A stretch of DNA of 64,000 bases from Pseudomonas ovata. Its GTDB lineage: Bacteria; Pseudomonadota; Gammaproteobacteria; Pseudomonadales; Pseudomonadaceae. The notes under the pieces are model-generated. The model saw only the letters and a list, made by a program, of their open reading frames with translations. It was not told the origin of the DNA and ran no database searches. Below are positions 58,563 through 64,000 of the stretch, piece after piece (the first letter of the stretch is position 1; every line of letters starts with the position of its first letter). The translations under genes and the position numbers were made by a program. The stretch spans positions 1 to 64,000 of the forward strand of contig NZ_QFFU01000019.1 of assembly GCF_003131185.1 (NCBI RefSeq). The letters are read 5' to 3'.

Positions 58563-58655
58563 CGTAGGAGCGACCAACGGTCGCGAATGCGGGCCTTCAG
58601 GCGCTGAAGGGGCTGGATGTGCCGGCCCTTTCGCGACCGTTGGTCGCTCCCGCAA
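58563..58655. repeat. BIME, type B
   Basis: Arms gtaggagcgaccaacggtcg and cgaccgttggtcgctcccgc enclose gggccttcaggcgctgaagg. It lies between tyrB and hisB, in the same family as 54272 and 60368. Confidence 0.85.
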
Positions 58656-58809
58656 GATGTATGGCCGCGTGCTGAATACGGGTTCGGCCCACCCTCCGGC
58701 CCTCCCGCTAAGGTCATTGATCTTCTGTAAATCCCTCCGCTCGGCGGGCCGGTCGCCATCAAATCGCCTTCCTGTCGTCTCTTGGCTTCATGCCGGGCGC
58801 TTCTGGGCC

Positions 58810-58815
58810 TATAAT
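58810..58815 (+). promoter_or_regulatory. -10 box of the his operon promoter
   Basis: A perfect TATAAT lies about 37 bases before the hisB start. The -35 is weak (ttcatg at 58787 with 17-bp spacing), which may indicate an activator or a moderate constitutive promoter. Confidence 0.5.
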
Positions 58816-58851
58816 GGCCGCCTTTTTCGCTACTGATTTGCGGAGCTGGTG

Positions 58852-59445
58852 ATGGCCGAACGTAAGGCATCCGTCGAGCGCAATACTCTGGAAACCCAGA
58901 TCAAGGTCTCGATCAACCTGGATGGCACCGGAAAGGCCCGATTCGATATCGGTGTTCCCTTCCTTGAGCACATGCTTGACCAGATCGCCCGGCACGGGCT
59001 GATCGACCTGGACATCGAGTGCAAGGGCGACCTGGCCATCGACGACCACCACACCGTGGAGGACGTCGGGATCACGCTGGGCCAGGCTTTCAGCCAGGCC
59101 ATCGGCGACAAGAAGGGCATCCGTCGCTATGGCCATTCCTATGTGCCTCTCGATGAAGCCCTGTCGCGCGTGGTCATCGACTTCTCGGGCCGTCCGGGCC
59201 TGCAGATGCATGTGCCGTACACCCGTGCGGTGGTCGGTCGTTTCGACGTCGACCTGTTTCAGGAATTCTTCCAGGGCTTCGTCAACCACGCCCTGGTCAG
59301 CCTGCACATCGACAACCTGCGCGGCACCAACACGCACCACCAGATCGAAACCGTCTTCAAGGCGTTCGGTCGCGCGCTGCGCATGGCCGTCGAGCTCGAC
59401 GAGCGCATGGCCGGGCAGATGCCGTCGACCAAGGGTGTGCTCTGA
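58852..59445 (+). CDS. hisB: imidazoleglycerol-phosphate dehydratase
   Basis: This 197-residue monofunctional HisB converts imidazole-glycerol phosphate to imidazole-acetol phosphate in histidine synthesis. Two manganese-binding repeats are seen: DDHHTVED (about residue 65) and NTHHQIE (about residue 165), with HMLDQIARHG. GGAG lies six bases before ATG 58852 (an in-frame GTG at 58849 is less likely). It has the length of the single-domain Pseudomonas enzyme, without the phosphatase fusion. hisH follows with a one-base overlap. Confidence 0.97.
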   Translation: MAERKASVERNTLETQIKVSINLDGTGKARFDIGVPFLEHMLDQIARHGLIDLDIECKGDLAIDDHHTVEDVGITLGQAFSQAIGDKKGIRRYGHSYVPLDEALSRVVIDFSGRPGLQMHVPYTRAVVGRFDVDLFQEFFQGFVNHALVSLHIDNLRGTNTHHQIETVFKAFGRALRMAVELDERMAGQMPSTKGVL

Positions 59446-60083
59446 TGCAGACAGTAGCCGTCATCGACTACGGCATGGGCAACCTGCACTCGGTCGCCAA
59501 GGCACTTGAGCACGTCGGCGCCGGCAAGGTGATCATCACCAGCGACGCCAAAGTGATTCGCGAAGCCGACCGCGTGGTATTCCCCGGTGTCGGCGCGATC
59601 CGCGACTGCATGGCCGAGATCCGCCGCCTGGGCTTTGACACGCTGGTGCACGAGGTGAGCAAGGACCGTCCGTTCCTGGGCATCTGCGTCGGCATGCAGG
59701 CCTTGCTCGAGCGCAGTGAAGAAAACGACGGCGTCGACTGCATCGACCTGTTCCCCGGCCAGGTGAAGTTCTTCGGCAAGGACCTGCACGAAGACGGCGA
59801 GCACCTCAAGGTGCCGCACATGGGCTGGAACCAGGTCACCCAGGCCGTCGACCACCCGCTGTGGCACGACATCCCGGACCAGGCGCGCTTCTACTTCGTG
59901 CACAGCTACTACATTGCCGCCGGCAACCCGCGCCAGGTCGTGGGTCGCGGGCACTACGGCGTCGACTTCGCCGCCGCCCTGGCCGAAGGCTCGCGCTTTG
60001 CCGTGCAGTTCCACCCCGAGAAAAGCCATACCCACGGCCTGCAACTGTTGCAGAACTTCGTGGCCTGGGACGGGCGCTGGTAA
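59445..60083 (+). CDS. hisH: imidazole glycerol phosphate synthase, glutaminase subunit
   Basis: This 212-residue class I glutamine amidotransferase supplies ammonia to HisF. The nucleophile Cys is in LGICVGMQALLE (about residue 82) and the His/Glu of the triad are in VQFHPEKSH (about 194-197). The oxyanion motif is FPGVGAIRDCM. Its ATG shares a base with the hisB stop (TGATG). Confidence 0.97.
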   Translation: MQTVAVIDYGMGNLHSVAKALEHVGAGKVIITSDAKVIREADRVVFPGVGAIRDCMAEIRRLGFDTLVHEVSKDRPFLGICVGMQALLERSEENDGVDCIDLFPGQVKFFGKDLHEDGEHLKVPHMGWNQVTQAVDHPLWHDIPDQARFYFVHSYYIAAGNPRQVVGRGHYGVDFAAALAEGSRFAVQFHPEKSHTHGLQLLQNFVAWDGRW

Positions 60084-60088
60084 GCCGC

Positions 60089-60349
60089 ATGAGCCGAGCC
60101 AAGTCCCGCACGCCCACCCTGAAGCTGACCCCCGAACAGGAGCAGGACGCGATCCACACGCTCAAGCGCCTGTTCGCCGAGCGTTTCGAACTGGAGCTGG
60201 GCTCGTTCGAGGTGGCCGAGGTGCTGGAACTGTTCGGCCGCGAGATCGCACCGCATTACTACAATCGAGCCCTGTTCGATGCCCAGCAGTTGCTCAAGGA
60301 ACGCTTCGAAATGATCGAAAGCGACCTGTGGGCGCTGGAAAAAGATTAA
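60089..60349 (+). CDS. DUF2164-family protein
   Basis: This 86-residue protein is of the DUF2164 family (start MSRAKSRTPTLKLTPEQEQD, then LFAERFELELGSFEVAEVLE and FGREIAPHYYNRALFDAQ). The function is unknown. It is kept between hisH and hisA in pseudomonads, so it is co-transcribed with histidine genes, but nothing ties it to the pathway. The ATG at 60089 gives the family length. Confidence 0.88.
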   Translation: MSRAKSRTPTLKLTPEQEQDAIHTLKRLFAERFELELGSFEVAEVLELFGREIAPHYYNRALFDAQQLLKERFEMIESDLWALEKD

Positions 60350-60367
60350 GAGAGCGCACGACGACCC

Positions 60368-60437
60368 GTAGGAGCGGCTTGGGCCGCGAGCGGTGGCGTC
60401 TGTTTCGCGGCTCAAGCCGCTCCTACGAATCAAGGAA
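60368..60437. repeat. BIME, type B (short) in the his operon
   Basis: Arms gtaggagcggcttgggccgc and gcggctcaagccgctcctac form a near-perfect hairpin with a short loop. It lies inside the his transcript between DUF2164 and hisA, about six bases before the hisA ribosome-binding site. Confidence 0.88.
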
Positions 60438-60442
60438 AAACA

Positions 60443-61180
60443 ATGCTGATCATTCCTGCAATCGACCTCAAAGACGGTGCGTGCGTGCGCTTGCGCCAGG
60501 GCCGCATGGAAGACTCCACGGTGTTTTCCGATGACCCGGTCAGCATGGCCGCCAAGTGGGTCGAGGGTGGCTGCCGCCGCCTGCACCTGGTCGACCTGAA
60601 CGGCGCCTTTGAAGGTCAGCCGGTCAACGGTGAGGTGGTCACGGCCATTGCCAGGCGCTATCCGCACCTGCCGATCCAGATCGGTGGCGGCATTCGTTCG
60701 CTGGAAACCATCGAGCACTACGTCAAGGCCGGTGTCAGCTACGTCATCATCGGCACCAAGGCGGTCAAGGAACCCGAGTTCGTGGCCGAGGCCTGCCGGG
60801 CGTTTCCGGGCAAGGTGATTGTCGGCCTGGACGCCAAGGACGGTTTCGTCGCCACCGACGGCTGGGCCGAGATCAGCACAGTGCAGGTCATCGACCTGGC
60901 CAAGCGTTTCGAGGCCGATGGCGTCTCGGCGATCGTCTACACCGACATTGCCAAGGACGGCATGATGCAGGGTTGCAACGTGCCGTTCACCGCCGCGCTG
61001 GCGCAGGCCACGCGCATTCCGGTGATCGCCTCCGGTGGCATCCATAACCTGGGTGACATCAAGACCCTGCTGGACGCCAGGGCGCCAGGCATCATCGGCG
61101 CGATCACCGGCCGTGCGATCTACGAAGGCACCCTGGACGTCGCCGAGGCCCAGGCTTTCTGCGATAACTACACGCGCTAA
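60443..61180 (+). CDS. hisA: phosphoribosylformimino-5-aminoimidazole carboxamide ribotide isomerase
   Basis: This 245-residue beta/alpha barrel performs the Amadori rearrangement of ProFAR. The catalytic Asp residues are in IPAIDLKDGACVRL (about residue 8) and IVYTDIAKDGMMQG (about residue 130). The phosphate loops GGGIRS and SGGI are present. It is preceded by AAGGAAA. hisF lies 249 bp further, beyond two head-to-head BIMEs. Confidence 0.97.
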   Translation: MLIIPAIDLKDGACVRLRQGRMEDSTVFSDDPVSMAAKWVEGGCRRLHLVDLNGAFEGQPVNGEVVTAIARRYPHLPIQIGGGIRSLETIEHYVKAGVSYVIIGTKAVKEPEFVAEACRAFPGKVIVGLDAKDGFVATDGWAEISTVQVIDLAKRFEADGVSAIVYTDIAKDGMMQGCNVPFTAALAQATRIPVIASGGIHNLGDIKTLLDARAPGIIGAITGRAIYEGTLDVAEAQAFCDNYTR

Positions 61181-61196
61181 CAACGCTCGCTAACAG

Positions 61197-61415
61197 GTAG
61201 GAGCGCGCTTGCCCGCGACCGAGTGCGCAGCGCTCGCAAAAGTCTCGGAAACGCCACAATTTTACGACTGCTAACGCAGCCGGTCGCGGTGGTCCGGCAT
61301 ACCGGCAAGCGCGCTCCCACAACCGGAGGCTGCGTTAGCAGTCGTAAATTTTCAGCGGCCACACAAATTTTGCGAGCGCTGCGCACTCGGTCGCGGGCAA
61401 GCGCGCTCCTACAAC
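61197..61415. repeat. two head-to-head type A BIMEs between hisA and hisF
   Basis: The first (61197-61319) runs gtaggagcgcgcttgcccgc ... caagcgcgctccc and carries the ggtggtccggcataccggca insert. The second (61321-61415) is in reverse orientation (ggctgcgttagcagtcgtaa ... gcgcgctcctac). Together they can fold into a very long hairpin within the his mRNA. The hisF ribosome-binding site (ggag, 61417) touches the second one. Confidence 0.88.
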
Positions 61416-61429
61416 CGGAGATTGACCCC

Positions 61430-62200
61430 ATGGCTTTGGCCAAACGCATCATCCCTTGCCTGGACGTCGACAACGGCCGTGTGGTCAAGGGCGTCAAGTT
61501 CGAGAACATCCGCGATGCCGGCGACCCGGTGGAAATCGCCCGGCGCTATAACGAGCAGGGCGCGGACGAAATTACCTTCCTGGACATCACCGCCAGCGTT
61601 GATGGCCGCGACACCACGCTGCACACCGTCGAGCGCATGGCCAGCCAGGTGTTCATCCCGCTGACCGTGGGCGGTGGCGTGCGCACCGTGCAGGACATCC
61701 GCAACCTGCTCAATGCCGGCGCCGACAAGGTGTCGATCAACACCGCCGCGGTCTTCACGCCCGAGTTCGTTGGCGAGGCTGCCTCGCGTTTCGGCTCGCA
61801 GTGCATCGTGGTGGCCATCGACGCCAAGAAGGTCTCCGGCCCCGGTGAACCTCCGCGCTGGGAGATCTTCACCCACGGCGGTCGCAAGCCGACCGGGCTG
61901 GATGCCGTGGAGTGGGCGAAAAAGATGGAAGGCCTGGGCGCCGGTGAAATCCTGCTGACCAGCATGGACCAGGACGGCATGAAGAACGGCTTCGACCTGG
62001 GCGTGACCCGCGCCATCAGCGATGCGCTGGGCATTCCGGTGATCGCCTCGGGCGGCGTCGGCAACCTGGAACACCTGGCGGCCGGTGTGCTCGAAGGCCA
62101 TGCCAGCGCCGTACTGGCGGCCAGCATCTTCCACTTCGGCGAATACACCGTGCCCGAAGCCAAGGCCTACATGGCCCAGCGTGGCATCGTGGTGCGCTGA
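61430..62200 (+). CDS. hisF: imidazole glycerol phosphate synthase, cyclase subunit
   Basis: This 256-residue beta/alpha barrel closes the imidazole ring using ammonia from HisH. Catalytic Asp residues are in PCLDVDNGRVVKG (about residue 11) and LTSMDQDGMKNG (about residue 130). The phosphate motifs are VGGGVR and SGGVGN. The start at 61430 gives MALAKRIIPC; an open frame continues upstream through the BIME, but it is non-coding. Confidence 0.97.
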   Translation: MALAKRIIPCLDVDNGRVVKGVKFENIRDAGDPVEIARRYNEQGADEITFLDITASVDGRDTTLHTVERMASQVFIPLTVGGGVRTVQDIRNLLNAGADKVSINTAAVFTPEFVGEAASRFGSQCIVVAIDAKKVSGPGEPPRWEIFTHGGRKPTGLDAVEWAKKMEGLGAGEILLTSMDQDGMKNGFDLGVTRAISDALGIPVIASGGVGNLEHLAAGVLEGHASAVLAASIFHFGEYTVPEAKAYMAQRGIVVR

Positions 62201-62279
62201 GCCGACTGGCTGCCGGGGCGGGCAAACGTTCGTCCCGGTAGACAGCCTGGCTGCTTCGCGGCACTCTGCACCGGTCGTC

Positions 62280-63056
62280 ATGTTCGAGTCCCGGAATATG
62301 CTCAAGGGTCTTTTGCTTGTCCTGCTGGGTCTGGTTCCTTTGCTCAGCGCCGTGGCGCGTGGCGGTGAGGGAGGCGTGCGCAAGATCGTCCTGCTGACCG
62401 AGAACTACCCGCCGTACAACATGGCGATCGACGGTCGCAACTTCGCCCAGGGCAGTAACCTCGATGGCATCTCGGTGCAGATCATGCGCGAGACGTTCAA
62501 GCGCGCCGGGGTCGAGTACAACCTGACGCTGCGCTTTCCGTGGGAGCGGGTCTACAAGCTGGCCCTGGAAAACCCGGGCTACGCGGTGTTCTCCACGGTG
62601 CGCACGCCCGAGCGCGAGCCGTTGTTCAAGTGGGTCGGGCCGATTGCTCCGGTGCAGTGGGTGCTGCTGGCGCGGGCCGACAGCCCGATCGTGGCGCTTA
62701 CCGACCTTGAGCAGGCCAAGAGCTACCGCGTAGGCGCCTACAAGGGCGACGCGGTGGCCGAGCACTTGCTGCGCCAGGGCTTCGATCCGGTGCTGATGCT
62801 GCGCGACCAGGACAATCCGCGCCGGCTGGTCAACGGTCAGCTCGACCTGTGGGCGACCGCCGACCCGGTCGGCCGCTGGCTGGCGCGCCAGGACGGCATC
62901 ACCGGACTCAAGACCGTGCTGCGCTTCAACAAGGCCGAGCTGTACCTGGCGCTGAACAAGGACACCCCGCAACCCTTGGTGGACCGCTTGCAAAAAGCCC
63001 TGGACCAGATGCGCGCCGAAGGCCTGATCGAACAGATCATGGACAAGTACTTGTAG
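62280..63056 (+). CDS. periplasmic solute-binding protein (family 3)
   Basis: This 258-residue protein has a signal peptide (LLLVLLGLVPLLSAVARG, to about residue 30). The type II binding fold reads IVLLTENYPPYNMAIDG, DGISVQIMRETFKRAGVEYN and RLVNGQLDLWATADPVGRWL. It resembles extracellular polar-amino-acid-like sensors. No permease or ATPase lies beside it, so it may work with a transporter or signalling protein elsewhere. Starts at 62280 or 62298 are possible. It follows hisF as in related pseudomonads. Confidence 0.8.
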   Translation: MFESRNMLKGLLLVLLGLVPLLSAVARGGEGGVRKIVLLTENYPPYNMAIDGRNFAQGSNLDGISVQIMRETFKRAGVEYNLTLRFPWERVYKLALENPGYAVFSTVRTPEREPLFKWVGPIAPVQWVLLARADSPIVALTDLEQAKSYRVGAYKGDAVAEHLLRQGFDPVLMLRDQDNPRRLVNGQLDLWATADPVGRWLARQDGITGLKTVLRFNKAELYLALNKDTPQPLVDRLQKALDQMRAEGLIEQIMDKYL

Positions 63057-63095
63057 GGCGCGCGATACCGATCAATCCGGACTGACACGCGGTGG

Positions 63096-63223
63096 TGGGA
63101 GGGGGCTCTGCCGGAATGCCGGACCCCCGCGATTGAGCGTGAAGCGCTCACAGAAATCCATGAAGCGCTGCAAATTTACGACTGCTGGCGCAGCCGGTCG
63201 CCGCTGAAGCCGCTCCTACGAGG
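63096..63223. repeat. BIME, type A variant
   Basis: A degenerate copy: ggaggggg...ctctgccggaatgccgg, gattgagcgtgaagcgctca, ctgcaaatttacgactgctg and gccgctcctacg. It lies between the solute-binding-protein gene and the convergent deacetylase gene. Confidence 0.7.
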
Positions 63224-63249
63224 TGGCTGCGTGACCGCGACAGGCTGTA

Positions 63250-64000
63250 TCAGCGGTACACGCCGTCCTTGCCGTGCCCGGCCATGGCCTTGTTGCCGCG
63301 CAGGCTGATCATGTGGCTCAGCTCGATCCATTCCACGCCCTGGGCCTTGAGCCTGGGCAGCTCGCGTTCCAGCACCTCCAGGGTGACCGGATAGGGGTGG
63401 CCGATGACCACGGCACTGCCTTGTTCACGCGCCAGGCGGATGGCCGTGTGCAGTTGCCGGGTGATGGCCTCGGCGGTGCGCTCATCATCGAGAAATACAT
63501 CCCGCGACAGGCTGGCCAGTCCGATCTTCTGTGCCTCGGCGGCAGCCACGGTACGGGCGCTGGTACGGCTGTCGACGAAAAACAGATGGCGACGCTGCAG
63601 CTCGGCCATCAGCCAGGCCATCGCGCCTGTCTCGGCGGTCATGCGACTGCCCATGTGGTTATTGACGCCGGCAGCGAACGGCACCTTGAGCAGCGCGGCG
63701 TCCAGGCGGCCTTGCAGCTCGGTGGTCGGCAGACCGGGGTGCCAGGCGTAGGGGCCGGTGGCCGGATCCATCGGCATGTGCAGGATCACCGTCTTGCCGG
63801 CCTTGTGCGCCTGCCGGGCAAACTCGGTGGCGTGCGGGGTGTCAGGCATGATTGCCAGGGTCACCGGCCCCGGCAGGGCCAGCGTGCGGCTGTCCCTGGC
63901 CGGGTTCTGCCCCAGGTCGTCGATGATCACGCTCAGGTAGGCGCGCGCCGGTGGCTGGCCGGCGGCGCTGAACGTCAGGCTGGCCAGCAGCAATGCCAGC
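63250..64000 (-). CDS. divergent polysaccharide deacetylase (YibQ type), 5' end outside window
   Basis: The visible 250 codons encode a Polysacc_deac_2 (divergent deacetylase) domain. It starts with the end of a signal peptide (LLLASLTFSAAGQPPA) and continues AYLSVIIDDLGQ, TLAIMPDTPHATEFARQA, VILHMPMDP and AGVNNHMGSRMT, then GHPYPVTLEVLERELP. It probably acts in the periplasm on cell-wall glycans. The start lies beyond the right edge of the window, so the gene is partial. Family neighbours in other pseudomonads are a peptidase and envC-like genes. Confidence 0.85.
   Translation of the reverse strand, partial: LALLLASLTFSAAGQPPARAYLSVIIDDLGQNPARDSRTLALPGPVTLAIMPDTPHATEFARQAHKAGKTVILHMPMDPATGPYAWHPGLPTTELQGRLDAALLKVPFAAGVNNHMGSRMTAETGAMAWLMAELQRRHLFFVDSRTSARTVAAAEAQKIGLASLSRDVFLDDERTAEAITRQLHTAIRLAREQGSAVVIGHPYPVTLEVLERELPRLKAQGVEWIELSHMISLRGNKAMAGHGKDGVYR

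Overview
The window is a stretch of a Pseudomonas chromosome, most likely from the P. putida group. The evidence is high GC content, REP/BIME elements typical of pseudomonads in many intergenic gaps, and a conserved core order of yggX-mutY-asmA ... hisB-hisH-DUF2164-hisA-hisF followed by a periplasmic binding protein and a YibQ-type deacetylase. There is no CRISPR array, rRNA operon or replication origin. Two tRNA genes are present: Thr(TGT) and Phe(GAA).

Layout. (1) 1-3910 is accessory DNA. It holds the edge of an IS3-family element, a three-gene translationally coupled operon (zinc-ribbon protein, 72-aa Cys-rich protein, tyrosine recombinase) whose outer end cuts into a RelE/HigB-type toxin gene, the intact antitoxin of that toxin, and a complete IS5-family element. 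(2) 3950-14270 is core: tRNA-Thr, a DnaJ-domain membrane protein, a methyltransferase preceded by helically phased 11-bp repeats, an AlbA_2/RecG-like protein, a HisJQMP-type amino-acid ABC transporter and a GABA permease behind a sigma-54 promoter. (3) 14344-18560 is a minor-pilin operon (pilE, fimT, pilV, pilW and an oversized 740-aa PilX-like protein). (4) 18986-26313 has nhaA, two orphan toxin-immunity-like genes, and an iron-regulated cell-surface signalling set (ECF sigma, FecR-type anti-sigma, TonB-dependent transducer) split by a 132-bp tandem REP array. (5) 26362-39400 is mostly catabolic and regulatory accessory content: rhodanese/ftrA, a PAS-GGDEF cyclase, a SUFU-domain protein, a LysR/CoA-transferase/HMG-CoA-lyase-like/MFS cluster, a CPBP protease with a MITE in its stop codon, and a GntR/amidohydrolase/MatC cluster.

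(6) 39640-45934 is the most interesting part. It is a single seven-gene operon in which every gene overlaps the next: thermostable-hemolysin-type acyltransferase-like protein, AMP-dependent ligase, haem-oxygenase-like diiron oxidase, SDR, TPR protein, OmpR-family regulator and sensor kinase. A direct-repeat box upstream resembles PmrA-type sites. It reads as a self-regulated biosynthetic pathway for a small, probably acyl-derived molecule.

(7) 46312-48494 has two small coupled genes behind a long structured leader, a cupin and tRNA-Phe. (8) 48596-64000 holds yggX-mutY-asmA, an OFA-family MFS transporter, an aromatic-type amino-acid permease divergent from an Lrp regulator, a YitT protein, an aromatic aminotransferase, the his genes, an orphan solute-binding protein and the start of a polysaccharide deacetylase that runs off the right edge.

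No database search was possible. Product names rest on recognisable motifs, length and context, and starts were chosen by ribosome-binding sites or stop/start overlaps where stated.
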